Positions 54,355 through 62,607 of a stretch of DNA of 64,000 nt are shown here, piece after piece; the first letter of the stretch is position 1; every line of letters begins with the position of its first letter. The DNA lies in NCBI GenBank assembly GCA_050302275.1, contig JBNLAT010000012.1, positions 7,314 to 71,313 of the forward strand, in the 5' to 3' direction. The DNA is from JAPHTQ01 sp050302275. Its GTDB lineage: Bacteria; Pseudomonadota; Gammaproteobacteria; Thiohalomonadales; Thiohalomonadaceae. Made by a program: the position numbers and the translations under genes. Below the pieces are notes generated by a model. That model was not told where the DNA came from. It searched no databases and was given only the letters and a program-made list of their open reading frames with translations.

Positions 54355-54933
54355 ATGTCTGGAGCTGGACGCAATTACTACTCAGTAGATGAGGTCAAAG
54401 CAATATTGGCCCGGTTATCTCATGCAGATCAGGTGAAGCTGCGGCGGATTGCCCACTATCAGGCTAAAAAAATTCCTGGCTGCAATGCCGACGAGCTATT
54501 AACCGAGGGTTTAACTCGGGTTATTGAAGGTGTCCGCCAATGGCCAAGAGGGTTAAATATTGCCACATTCATGAATAATGTTTTTGGTAGTATCGTTTCA
54601 AATATGGCTAAGCATCATATATATGCCAGCAAATTCGAATCGAATACGGAAGTCGACATTTCTGGGGATGTCGATTGTGCAGAAAAACCTGTCACTTTAG
54701 ACACTGCCCCTGACCCAACAGGTGAAATATATGCGCAAGAAATGCTCCAGCGTCTTACGACAGCACTGTCCAGTGATCAACATGCTCTCGCAGTTTTGAT
54801 GTCCATGGCTGAAGGTCTAAAGGCAACAGAAGCACAGACACAATTCAACATATCAGCACACCAATATGATGCGGCACGGAAAAGGTTAAAACGTAAAGTG
54901 GAAGAGCTCACGACCGAGGAGGTGATGGTATGA
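54355..54933 (+). CDS. sigma-factor-like DNA-binding protein
   Basis: This 192-aa protein resembles small sigma-70-type factors. The region-2-like part is CNADELLTEGLTRVIEGVRQWPRGLNIATFMNNVFGSIVSNM (about 43-83), and the C-terminal HTH is ALAVLMSMAEGLKATEAQTQFNISAHQYDAARKRLKRKVEEL (about 146-187). It may direct RNA polymerase or act as a DNA-binding regulator. ATG 54355 follows GGAGGG. Its stop overlaps the next gene by 4 bp. It heads a coupled operon ending with an ImmA/IrrE protease. Confidence 0.7.
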   Translation: MSGAGRNYYSVDEVKAILARLSHADQVKLRRIAHYQAKKIPGCNADELLTEGLTRVIEGVRQWPRGLNIATFMNNVFGSIVSNMAKHHIYASKFESNTEVDISGDVDCAEKPVTLDTAPDPTGEIYAQEMLQRLTTALSSDQHALAVLMSMAEGLKATEAQTQFNISAHQYDAARKRLKRKVEELTTEEVMV

Positions 54934-55349
54934 CCGACACTCGCGGTGACAAAGAACGATGGAACGCAATATTAGATGCCCTTTCAGATGATGTAGCTAG
55001 CATGCAAGATGAAATAATTCTACGTGAATATGCTCTCATAGTAGATGAGGATATTGAGAAGGTTAGTGGGGTTATTAAGAGTCTAATTGGCGAAGCTGAC
55101 ATCACGCCTTATGAAGCGACAAAGGCTGCATTAGAAGTGCATCAAAATGAGATAAAAGACATATCTCTACCAACTAATCCTGAGGAACGTCGCTCCCTTC
55201 TCACAAGAATAATGGAGGGTGGGCATCCGTGGTCAGGGACTGCAACACTAGCATTCAGAGAGCTTGAGGACCCTGCATCCCTTACAGACGATGACATCCA
55301 GGGTATTCTCGAAGACCTTGCTGATCTGAATACGGACAAGGACTCTTGA
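54930..55349 (+). CDS. acidic hypothetical protein between sigma-like and ImmA/IrrE genes
   Basis: This 139-aa very acidic, helical protein has no membrane segment. It contains LLTRIMEGGHPWSGTATLAFRELED and ends in DIQGILEDLADLNTDKDS. I do not recognise a family. It overlaps the upstream sigma-like gene (ATGA) and the downstream protease gene (TTGA), so all three are made together. Its position between a sigma-like factor and an ImmA/IrrE protease suggests a cleavable anti-sigma or inhibitor; that is inference. Confidence 0.6.
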   Translation: MTDTRGDKERWNAILDALSDDVASMQDEIILREYALIVDEDIEKVSGVIKSLIGEADITPYEATKAALEVHQNEIKDISLPTNPEERRSLLTRIMEGGHPWSGTATLAFRELEDPASLTDDDIQGILEDLADLNTDKDS

Positions 55350-56122
55350 CTAATTACCGCACCCCAGAGTCAATATGGCGCGACATGGGCATTACGAGCC
55401 CAGCTGAAGCCGATATCGAAGTTATGGCCTACTTTTGCGGTGCTACAGTTAAATACCGTAAGCTAGGCAATTACGCAGCCAGAATTGTAGGACATGATCA
55501 CAAAGCAATTATTACTGTTGATGAGAGTGCCACGATAGAGCGGCAACGATTCTCTGTTGGTCATGAACTAGGACACTGGATTCAAGATAAAGGAGACATT
55601 ACATTTAAATGCAAAACCTCGGATCTTGGTCCATCCCGATACAAGAACTATGAGACTGATCGTGAGGCAGCAGCAAATAGGTTTGCAGTAGAGCTCCTTA
55701 TGCCTAAGGTGTTATTCAAAGAGGCGTCGAAAAATCAGCCCATGACTATGGAAACGGCGCGCCACTTATCAAAAGAGTTTGTAGTTAGTCTGACCGCGGC
55801 AGCCATCCGGCTAGTCGAGCTCGGTAGTTTTCCAGCAATTATCGTTTGTAATGACTCACGTGGATACAAATGGAGTTGGAGACACCCAGAGCTTCCTTTA
55901 ACAGTAAAGGTTCGTCGACTATTAAGCAAACACACGGATGCATATAGACTGTTAACGCAACCTAACGCCATAGTTTCTGGACCTATAGAAGTAGATGCAG
56001 ATGACTGGGTTGAGCATAACGTTGAAGAGGACTATGTAGTCGTTGAAGACTCAGTCCGCATAAACCATCAAAGTGTACTTTCCTTGATTTGGTGGAAAAA
56101 CGAAAAGCCATTATTAACATAA
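55346..56122 (+). CDS. ImmA/IrrE family metallopeptidase
   Basis: This 258-aa protein has the zinc-protease motif H73-E-L-G-H77 (SVGHELGHW) and a third ligand region around E107 in DREAAANRFAVELLMP. ImmA and IrrE proteases cleave a partner repressor after a stress or phage signal. An N-terminal region (1-65) and a C-terminal domain of about 130 residues flank the catalytic core. The start is TTG 55346, overlapping the previous stop, which implies coupled translation. The most likely substrate is the acidic protein or the sigma-like factor of the same operon. Confidence 0.85.
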   Translation: MTNYRTPESIWRDMGITSPAEADIEVMAYFCGATVKYRKLGNYAARIVGHDHKAIITVDESATIERQRFSVGHELGHWIQDKGDITFKCKTSDLGPSRYKNYETDREAAANRFAVELLMPKVLFKEASKNQPMTMETARHLSKEFVVSLTAAAIRLVELGSFPAIIVCNDSRGYKWSWRHPELPLTVKVRRLLSKHTDAYRLLTQPNAIVSGPIEVDADDWVEHNVEEDYVVVEDSVRINHQSVLSLIWWKNEKPLLT

Positions 56123-56212
56123 ACTCATGTAGATTCTCTTTCAAACACCCATTTCAAGATGAAATGTGTTCATTAATTGCATAATGCTGATCATACTACA
56201 GGGAAGAAACCA

Positions 56213-57397
56213 ATGAACCGTACCACCAACATCCGTTCCACCTTTATCGTCTACACCCTACTCACCCTCTGGCTCAGCCCCATCACCGCCAATGCCCGTG
56301 AGTTGGTCACTAATTTCGTTTACGTCGGCTGTAATCGGGTAGGCTTCGGGGTAAAAGATCCCGCCCCCAGCACGGCCAACGTGGCACAATTGAAACAAAC
56401 CTTTGCTGATATTGCTGGCCTTCCAGTTAAACCCAAATACTTCTTCTTTGTTGGCGATCTGGTGCTGGGAATGCAGGCCGATGAGGGCAAGACGTTAACC
56501 AGCGAACTGGATGCCTGGAAGACGTTACTGGATGAAAGCCACTTCAACGATAGCGGTATTGAGCTGCTGCCGATTCCCGGCAACCATGAGGCCGATGCAT
56601 CGGAAGAGGTCAGCCCCAATAACTATGTAGAGTATCCCGATGCGGATAACCTTTCGGCATGGGTGGCGTGGCTGAAGGCCAATAACTTCGCCAAGGCAAG
56701 TAACGGCCCATCTGGCCGAGGTGATTTAAGCCGTGACTTTCTGGCCGAAGACAACAACCAGACCCAGACCTACTCCTTCGATGATTTCACCACGGGCGTT
56801 CACTATATTCTGTTGAACACCGACTCGCTCTCGACGATTTCCAATCCACTTCTGCCCGACAAGACGGTGGCGAGCTGGGTGCCGTATCAGTGGGTATCTC
56901 GCGACATCAACCGGGCTTCCAGGAATCCGAAGATCAGGAAGATTGTGGTACTGGCCCATAAACCGCTGGTACTCGATAACCCCGGTCCGCACGATATCGT
57001 TTATAACAAAGCGCCCTTTACTCTGGGCAATAAGTTGTTGGAGCTGTTCAGCAATACGCCGAAGTTTGCAGGCTATTTCTGCGCCCATTCCCATGAGTGG
57101 CTGTATACCGACAAGCTTGGCCCGAATCAGAATGTGACCCAGGTGATCGCAGGGAATGCTGGCAGCGAACTGGAAGGCGACTGGAGTCCCGCGGGTGGTA
57201 CTTACTTCGGTTTTACTGTGGTGAATCTTTACGATGACAACAGTGTTGGTGTTGTCTCCTACAACCGCCCTGCGCCGACACCTTATAACGCCACAGGTAC
57301 ACAGCCTGCCGCTAAACCTGCCGCGGAGAAGTTCTTTGAGGTGGTTGGGCGGACAAGAGGCTCAGCACCCAAAGCAGCACTCAAATCCTCTCACTGA
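56213..57397 (+). CDS. exported metallophosphoesterase
   Basis: This 394-aa protein has a signal peptide (about 1-27, ending ITANA) and a calcineurin-like phosphoesterase core: GDLV, GNHEAD, LAHKPLV and CAHSHEW. The first metal motif, usually D-x-H, appears as VGCNRVG, so one ligand is altered. It would hydrolyse a phosphoester in the periplasm. A Pro/Ala-rich tail ends the protein. ATG 56213 follows AGGGAAG. The last 17 bp overlap the convergent gene. Its higher GC content marks the end of the AT-rich island. Confidence 0.8.
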   Translation: MNRTTNIRSTFIVYTLLTLWLSPITANARELVTNFVYVGCNRVGFGVKDPAPSTANVAQLKQTFADIAGLPVKPKYFFFVGDLVLGMQADEGKTLTSELDAWKTLLDESHFNDSGIELLPIPGNHEADASEEVSPNNYVEYPDADNLSAWVAWLKANNFAKASNGPSGRGDLSRDFLAEDNNQTQTYSFDDFTTGVHYILLNTDSLSTISNPLLPDKTVASWVPYQWVSRDINRASRNPKIRKIVVLAHKPLVLDNPGPHDIVYNKAPFTLGNKLLELFSNTPKFAGYFCAHSHEWLYTDKLGPNQNVTQVIAGNAGSELEGDWSPAGGTYFGFTVVNLYDDNSVGVVSYNRPAPTPYNATGTQPAAKPAAEKFFEVVGRTRGSAPKAALKSSH

Positions 57398-58010
57398 AGG
57401 TGAACAACCAGCGCCCCTCATCATCGCTGCTTACGTTGACATACACTTCAGTGTCGGTGTCAGGGATAGGATAGCCGGTCATATTGGCGAAGTCTTGAAT
57501 GTTGTAGGTCTGACCAACCAGCGGCGGCCTGCCAACCATGAAGTAAAGGGTTGGTTCGTACTCGAACGTACAGGTCATTCCCTCGCCGAGATTAGGGATG
57601 GTGGCCGCCAATCTGCCGTTGACCAGCCAGCTGCAATCCAGCTCGATGTGGGGATGGGTGTTGTTGATCACGCCCGCCTGCTGCGGCGTCAACTTTTCCT
57701 GTGCCAAATCATGAGGCGCCATCTGTAGCCTGGGTGATAATTCCCCTGAACTGACCGCTTCAAGCAGGGAACCAGGCTGAACCTCCACCGTGTCGGAAAG
57801 GATGTAGTGTGGCGGATTACGGCGGGAGAAGACGTTGGTGGATATCACCGACTCGTATTCAAAGGATTCGCTGGCACCCGCGGATGCGATCAACACCTGC
57901 CATGCGTGGATAAGCACATTACGCTGTTCCGAGACGGGGCGCAGGAAAACTAATACACCCTGGCCCTGCATGTGCTCCCCGCCCAGTGTCACGTTGAATA
58001 CGATTGCCAA
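57381..58010 (-). CDS. hypothetical cytosolic protein
   Basis: This 209-aa protein has alternating beta-strand patterns (FNVTLGGEHMQGQGVLVFLRPV, CTFEYEPTLYFMVGRPP) and no signal peptide. I recognise no family. The start is TTG 58010, supported by GAGGAG 9-14 bp upstream; ATG 57971 is an alternative. It overlaps the convergent metallophosphoesterase gene by 17 bp at their 3' ends. Confidence 0.6.
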   Translation of the reverse strand: MAIVFNVTLGGEHMQGQGVLVFLRPVSEQRNVLIHAWQVLIASAGASESFEYESVISTNVFSRRNPPHYILSDTVEVQPGSLLEAVSSGELSPRLQMAPHDLAQEKLTPQQAGVINNTHPHIELDCSWLVNGRLAATIPNLGEGMTCTFEYEPTLYFMVGRPPLVGQTYNIQDFANMTGYPIPDTDTEVYVNVSSDDEGRWLFTFSERI

Positions 58011-58085
58011 GTCTCACTCCTCGCCAGTGTTTTCCTCATCTTACAGGAGCGGTCTCAAATTTAGCGAGTGCAGCTGAGACAGTTC

Positions 58086-59108
58086 CTACATGGCAGGTTG
58101 CGCACTGCAATACGCCGCACTGGTCACTTCTATCGCACGGTCAAGCAGTAACCCGGCACAGTTAGCAGGCGGCGCAATGGTTGTCGGGCTACCACATTGA
58201 CCGACACCCCAGGGGGCGTACTGGTTCGGCACGACATCCGAGTGGAAGAACTGATTGGGTACACGGATCTTCATGCCACTATGTTCGCCAAGCGAGTCGG
58301 TCAGTTGATCGCCGATACTCATCAGCCAGAAAACGTTCTGTTGCTGCGCCAGTGCTTCACGGATAACGTCTTTGTACGCCACCTGTGGATTGCCCTGTAT
58401 GGTGCAGGTGAGGCTGTTTTGGTTGCGTGAGAAATGAGTATAGCGTTTTATCTGGGCATCGCTCAGGCGCAGGTTGTTTTTCAGCCACTTTGCGGTGGGC
58501 GGCACGCTGCTGGCGTCGCAGTTACGTGCGGTAATGAAGTAACAGGCCAGGCCATCCTTGAAGCACCAGCGTCGGGCAAATTCGACCATGCCCTGAATGG
58601 CAGGCCCGTCACCTTTGGCATCTGAATCGGGCGCGGCGCTGAATTCCAGTGTGTTGTCGATATCAAACATCAGCGCGGGAGTCAGACCGCGAGCTTGCAG
58701 TTCACTACGCAGGCCAGTGCTATCGAATGTCTCCATTAACTGATTGAGCTTGATCGTTAATGCCGTCACGTCACTGGCATATTGAGAACTCAGGCCGTAA
58801 TGGGAATAGCCATCGGTGCCGTTGTACAGAGCGTAGTATTTGACGTAATCACTACTATCCATCAACGGACTGCCGTTGTAGTGATATGTCGGCTTGCAAC
58901 CTGTGTCGCCATCTTTGCAGGTGGAAACGATACAGAGCTTCTCACTACCGCTGAACTGGGTCGGTTCGCCTGTGCGCTGCTCAAGCTGCGTTTTCTGGCT
59001 GGTTATCTGACGGTAGAGCGCCAGTGTATCCGTGGAGCCTTCTTCCCTGTATGCGGTGCAGGCTGAAAGTGTAACGATTGCGAGCAGCGCAATGATGAGT
59101 CCTTTCAT
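58086..59108 (-). CDS. lipoprotein HAD-superfamily phosphatase
   Basis: This 340-aa protein has a lipoprotein signal with lipobox LSAC (Cys17) and a class-B acid-phosphatase-like HAD core. The nucleophile motif is ALMFDIDNTLEFS, followed by YFITARN (motif II) and MSIGDQLTDS (motif IV). Eight or more further cysteines suggest disulfides in the periplasm. It would remove phosphate from an extracytoplasmic substrate. ATG 59108 is used. A lone gene between the hypothetical protein and the anti-sigma gene. Confidence 0.8.
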   Translation of the reverse strand: MKGLIIALLAIVTLSACTAYREEGSTDTLALYRQITSQKTQLEQRTGEPTQFSGSEKLCIVSTCKDGDTGCKPTYHYNGSPLMDSSDYVKYYALYNGTDGYSHYGLSSQYASDVTALTIKLNQLMETFDSTGLRSELQARGLTPALMFDIDNTLEFSAAPDSDAKGDGPAIQGMVEFARRWCFKDGLACYFITARNCDASSVPPTAKWLKNNLRLSDAQIKRYTHFSRNQNSLTCTIQGNPQVAYKDVIREALAQQQNVFWLMSIGDQLTDSLGEHSGMKIRVPNQFFHSDVVPNQYAPWGVGQCGSPTTIAPPANCAGLLLDRAIEVTSAAYCSAQPAM

Positions 59109-59213
59109 ACGATATTCCCTCTGTTGGTTAGCTGGGCAACCCCAACAGCTTAGACACTACTTCTTTGATCTGGCAAACGCCTCGACTAATGTGCGGTAGA
59201 ACAGCGAAGGTAC

Positions 59214-59849
59214 CTACCACTTCAACAGGCGCTTGCCCAACCAGAAACCAATCAGCCCGATGGCGAGCATGGGAAGGTAGTGCCATACCACGACATGGGC
59301 AATGGAATCGGTATCCTCATGCAGGCGCAACCAGATGGCGCCGACGCTGAAGGCGGAGAGCAACGCCACGCTACCGGCCCACTGGGAGTGGGTCGAGGCA
59401 TAACGGCGCAGGGAGAGGAAAGTCCACAGTGCTGGGAGCAATGCCGTCAGGGTGATACTGGCCGTACACTCGATGTTGTGTACAGGCTTGGGTGAGGGCG
59501 GCGAGTCGACCAGCCACGCACCGGCCATCGTGGCGGTGAACAGGAGGAATGCCACGAGCGGCGCCCAGGCCAGTGCGCGCTTCTGATACAGGTCGGGAAA
59601 GGCGAGCACGGCTGCACCCAGTGTGGCACTGATAAAGACCAGCAGTAGTGTCAGCAACTCCATGTTGAACCAGGGGTTGCGCAGGCTTTGTGCGATGTCC
59701 GCCCTGAAGCCGGTAAGCAACAGGGTGACCACCAGGTAAATGATGGCGGCAGCACTCCACAGCAGCGTCAGGCGCACTGGTGAGAGCAGCCTCTTCACCG
59801 GCTTGACATCCGCGGCCAGACTTTCGACCAGTGAGTCCAGGTTGTTCAT
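59214..59849 (-). CDS. NrsF/DUF1109-type membrane anti-sigma factor
   Basis: This 211-aa protein has a cytosolic N-terminus (NLDSLVESLAADVKPVKRL) and six TM helices, the layout of DUF1109/NrsF proteins that hold an ECF sigma factor at the membrane. It has only one cysteine, C128 in HNIECTAS. The second conserved periplasmic cysteine I recall from Caulobacter NrsF is replaced in RLHEDTDS. ATG 59849 overlaps the sigma gene stop by 4 bp, so the two are coupled. It would release the sigma factor on stress. Confidence 0.85.
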   Translation of the reverse strand: MNNLDSLVESLAADVKPVKRLLSPVRLTLLWSAAAIIYLVVTLLLTGFRADIAQSLRNPWFNMELLTLLLVFISATLGAAVLAFPDLYQKRALAWAPLVAFLLFTATMAGAWLVDSPPSPKPVHNIECTASITLTALLPALWTFLSLRRYASTHSQWAGSVALLSAFSVGAIWLRLHEDTDSIAHVVVWHYLPMLAIGLIGFWLGKRLLKW

Positions 59850-60406
59850 TCTCGCCCCCTATCAATACGTTCTCGCAACACTTTGTAGGCGCGGTGGGCT
59901 GCGACCTTCACCGCCGAAACACTCATGTTCAACTCCCGCGCCGCCTCACTGGAGGTATACCCTTCCTTGTGTAGTAGACGCAGGATGTCGGCCTGCTTCG
60001 GCGAGAGTTTGTCGATCTCCCTGCTTATTGATTCGTAACTGAATTCCGTTTCGGTTACATCTTGTGACAAATTATTTTCCACATCATCGATATCCACCGC
60101 CTGTCTCAGTCGGTCGCTGTAGATCACGCGCAGGTGATCCTGCAGGCGATAGCGCGCAATGGCAAAGGCCCACGGTTTGTACGGACGCTCGCCGTCGTAG
60201 GTGTCGCGGGCCTTGTGGATGGAGATCAGGATCTCCTGCATCAGGTCATCCACCTCACTCCCCTCACGCAGGTGCCGGACGAGATAGGGACGGAGCAGTT
60301 GTGCTGTCTCTTTAAGGAGTAGTGTATAGGCACTGGCGTCACCCGACAGCGCCAGGCGCATCAGTTCCTCCAGACTGCGATCGCCATCCGCGTCAGCTGT
60401 CACCAT
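59846..60406 (-). CDS. ECF RNA polymerase sigma factor (SigF-like)
   Basis: This 186-aa sigma-70 family factor has region 2 (LREGSEVDDLMQEILISIHKARDTYDGERPYKPWAFAIARYRL) and region 4 HTH (LSPKQADILRLLHKEGYTSSEAARELNMSVSAVKVAAHRA). It is followed and probably held by the DUF1109 anti-sigma. ATG 60406 is preceded by GGATGAAA. The divergent MXKDX/DipZ genes have a GTAACC-N16-CGAA promoter, the pattern I recall for Caulobacter SigF, so this is the likely sigma factor for it. It would direct a redox or chlorine-type stress response. Confidence 0.9.
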   Translation of the reverse strand: MVTADADGDRSLEELMRLALSGDASAYTLLLKETAQLLRPYLVRHLREGSEVDDLMQEILISIHKARDTYDGERPYKPWAFAIARYRLQDHLRVIYSDRLRQAVDIDDVENNLSQDVTETEFSYESISREIDKLSPKQADILRLLHKEGYTSSEAARELNMSVSAVKVAAHRAYKVLRERIDRGRE

Positions 60407-60423
60407 TTTTTTTCATCCGCGAT

Positions 60424-60449
60424 GTAACCATTTTTCCCGTCTCTGCGAA
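60424..60449 (+). promoter_or_regulatory. SigF-type ECF promoter
   Basis: GTAACC (60424-60429), exactly 16 bp, then CGAA (60446-60449). This equals the GTAACC-N16-CGAA consensus I recall for Caulobacter SigF. It is 67 bp before the MXKDX gene ATG, between that gene and the divergent sigma gene. Confidence 0.75.
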
Positions 60450-60515
60450 TCAAGAGGTGAGGGGGAATTTAACCCGCCCTGTTAACAGCAACTTTCAATC
60501 TATCGGGAGACTACC

Positions 60516-60785
60516 ATGAAGAGACACACATATCCGCTGATCGCGCTCATGTTGATGGCAAGCGGTTCACTGGCACTGACCCAGAACGCTCACGCCATGG
60601 ACAGCATGAGCAAAGACACCATGACCAAGGATTCCATGTCCAGGGACTCCATGAGCAAAGACGCCATGGAAAAGGACACCATGACCAGGGACTCTATGAG
60701 TAAAGATTCCATGAAAAAGGACAGCATGAAGAAAGATTCCATGTCCAAAGACAGCATGGAAAAAGACGACAGCATGATGAAGTAA
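60516..60785 (+). CDS. exported pentapeptide MXKDX repeat protein
   Basis: This 89-aa protein has a signal peptide (about 1-27, ending NAHA), then eleven tandem five-residue units of the form S-M-x-K/R-D (residues 30-84), and a short end DSMMK. About one quarter of the mature protein is Met. Such proteins may scavenge oxidants through Met oxidation or bind copper; neither role is established. ATG 60516 has GGGAG upstream. It is the first gene after the SigF-type promoter, and a DipZ-like gene follows after 123 bp. Confidence 0.88.
   Translation: MKRHTYPLIALMLMASGSLALTQNAHAMDSMSKDTMTKDSMSRDSMSKDAMEKDTMTRDSMSKDSMKKDSMKKDSMSKDSMEKDDSMMK
60603..60767 (+). repeat. 15-bp-period coding tandem repeat (MXKDX)
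   Basis: Eleven 15-bp units coding (S/T/A)M(S/T/E/K)(K/R)D. The units differ at synonymous and a few missense sites, so the array is likely old rather than a recent slip expansion. Confidence 0.8.
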
Positions 60786-60908
60786 TGACATCGCCTGCGT
60801 ATCGGGGGCGTACGTAGTATTCCCCCGGCGCAGCCTGCCACACGCATGGATATTACCAATCCAGATAAGCCCAGGTGCATTCTGGGTCGGTATTAATGGA
60901 GCAATACG

Positions 60909-62558
60909 ATGAATATCGTTGAAATCGGTTTGGCATTTCTCGAGGGCGTGGCACTGATCGTGTCGCCCTGCATACTCCCGGTCCTGCCGCTGGTGCTGGC
61001 GGCATCGGTCGAGGGTGGCAGGCGTCGTCCCTACGGTATCATCATCGGCTTTGTCGCCGCATTCAGCCTCTTCGCCATTGTACTGAGAGAGTTGATAACC
61101 CTGCTCAATCTCGATGTGGAACTGGTGAGAAATGCCTCGCTGGTGCTGCTGACTCTGTTCGGTCTAATCCTGCTTTCCGAAAAACTGTCGGAAAAATTCA
61201 GCGCCATGACTTCATGGGCCGCGACCATCGGCAATAACCTTTCATCAAAGGGTGGCGAAGGGCTGCTTAGCGGTGTCTTCATCGGCTCACTGATCGGCTT
61301 TGTCTGGACACCGTGTGCTGGCCCCATCCTGGCGGCGGTGCTGGTACAGGTGATTCGCCAGCAGAGCGACTTCGGCGGCGATCTCATCATTATCGCTTTT
61401 GCTATCGGTGCCGGATTACCGATGCTCCTCATTTCCATCTTTGGGAGAAAGGTCATGAACAAAATGAGCTTCTTCACCCGCCATGCCGAGGGAGTGCGCA
61501 AGACCTTCGGCGTCCTGATCCTGCTGGCGGTCGCCTACATAGCCGCCGGTGCACAGGCTCTCGCCTTCTTCGGCTCAACGACGAGTGTCGAACAAACCCC
61601 GACAGGCGAACTGAGCCTGCAGCACGCGTTGGACAAACCCTACCCGGCACCGGAATTCGTTGGTCTGCAAAACTGGATCAACTCTGAGCCGCTGAGCATG
61701 GAAAAACTCAAGGGCAAAGTGGTGTTGATCGATTTCTGGACCTATTCCTGTATCAACTGTATCCGCACCCTGCCCTACATCACGGAGTGGGATCGCAAAT
61801 ATCGTGATCAGGGATTGGTGATCGTCGGTGTCCACTCACCGGAATTTGATTTCGAAAGGAAACTCGACAACGTCAAAGCGGCTGTCACGGAATACGGTAT
61901 CCACTACCCAGTGGCACAGGACAACAACTTCGACACCTGGGATCGATTCCACAACCGCTACTGGCCCGCCCATTACCTGATCGATCGTGACGGCAACGTT
62001 GTCTACACCCACTTCGGCGAAGGCCAATACGATGTGACCGAAAACAACATTCGCTACCTGCTGGGTATTCAGGGCAAGGCGTCGATGAGTGAACAGGAAA
62101 AGACGAACCGCGTCGCCGACCAGACACCGGAAACCTACCTCGGCTATCGCCGCGCCTCCACCTTCGTCGGCAACGTCAAGGTCAAAGGCGATGTACCGAT
62201 GGACTTCACCTTTCCAGAATTTATCCCAGGCAACGACTGGGCACTGAAAGGTCGGTGGACCGTGGAAGGCGAACGCATCATTAGCGAAGAAAAAGGCGCT
62301 GCACTGCGCCTCAACTTCAAATCAAGCAAGGTCTTTCTGGTACTCGGCAGTCGCAGTGGCAAACCCGTTCACGTGACAGTGCGACTCAACGGTCAGGCAG
62401 TCGGCACTTACGGTGGTAAGGATGTGGTCGACGGCACGGTCACGGTGGATCGCAACACTCTCTATGAACTGATCAACCAGAAAAGTCCCAACAACGGCTT
62501 GCTGGAAATAGAGAGCGATGCGCCGGGGCTAGAAGCCTATGCCTTCACTTTTGGCTAG
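60909..62558 (+). CDS. DipZ-like thiol-disulfide protein (CcdA membrane domain, thioredoxin, C-terminal beta domain)
   Basis: This 549-aa protein has an N-terminal CcdA-like membrane domain (about 1-220) with the cysteines of SPCILP (C21) and TPCAGP (C136), a TlpA/thioredoxin domain with C281-I-N-C284, and a C-terminal beta-sandwich domain (about 420-549) as in mycobacterial DipZ. Electrons from cytosolic thioredoxin would pass through the membrane cysteines to the periplasmic CINC. ATG 60909 has AATGGAGC upstream. It follows the MXKDX protein under the same SigF-type promoter, so it probably keeps periplasmic thiols reduced during stress. Confidence 0.9.
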   Translation: MNIVEIGLAFLEGVALIVSPCILPVLPLVLAASVEGGRRRPYGIIIGFVAAFSLFAIVLRELITLLNLDVELVRNASLVLLTLFGLILLSEKLSEKFSAMTSWAATIGNNLSSKGGEGLLSGVFIGSLIGFVWTPCAGPILAAVLVQVIRQQSDFGGDLIIIAFAIGAGLPMLLISIFGRKVMNKMSFFTRHAEGVRKTFGVLILLAVAYIAAGAQALAFFGSTTSVEQTPTGELSLQHALDKPYPAPEFVGLQNWINSEPLSMEKLKGKVVLIDFWTYSCINCIRTLPYITEWDRKYRDQGLVIVGVHSPEFDFERKLDNVKAAVTEYGIHYPVAQDNNFDTWDRFHNRYWPAHYLIDRDGNVVYTHFGEGQYDVTENNIRYLLGIQGKASMSEQEKTNRVADQTPETYLGYRRASTFVGNVKVKGDVPMDFTFPEFIPGNDWALKGRWTVEGERIISEEKGAALRLNFKSSKVFLVLGSRSGKPVHVTVRLNGQAVGTYGGKDVVDGTVTVDRNTLYELINQKSPNNGLLEIESDAPGLEAYAFTFG

Positions 62559-62607
62559 AAGTAGTCTCATTGTGTCTCCGGGCACAAATCCGTGTTTGAG
62601 TCCGCTT

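Larger units (their letters stand above)
50194..56180. other. AT-richer accessory island
   Basis: Between the CDF gene and the metallophosphoesterase gene, base composition and codon use turn visibly AT-richer. Genes here are accessory types: a LysM toxin candidate, XRE, CsrA-like, PIN-like, DUF2188, DUF3892, and sigma-like/ImmA. No integrase, transposase, tRNA or clear direct repeat marks the borders, so they are approximate. Confidence 0.6.

Noticed and set aside
50194..56180. Prophage interpretation of the AT-rich island
   Set aside because: XRE and ImmA/IrrE genes occur in prophages, but no integrase, capsid, terminase, tail or lysis gene is present.
60585..60791. Minus-strand His/Val-rich frames opposite the MXKDX array
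   Set aside because: They are antisense translations of the 15-bp repeat and have no ribosome site.
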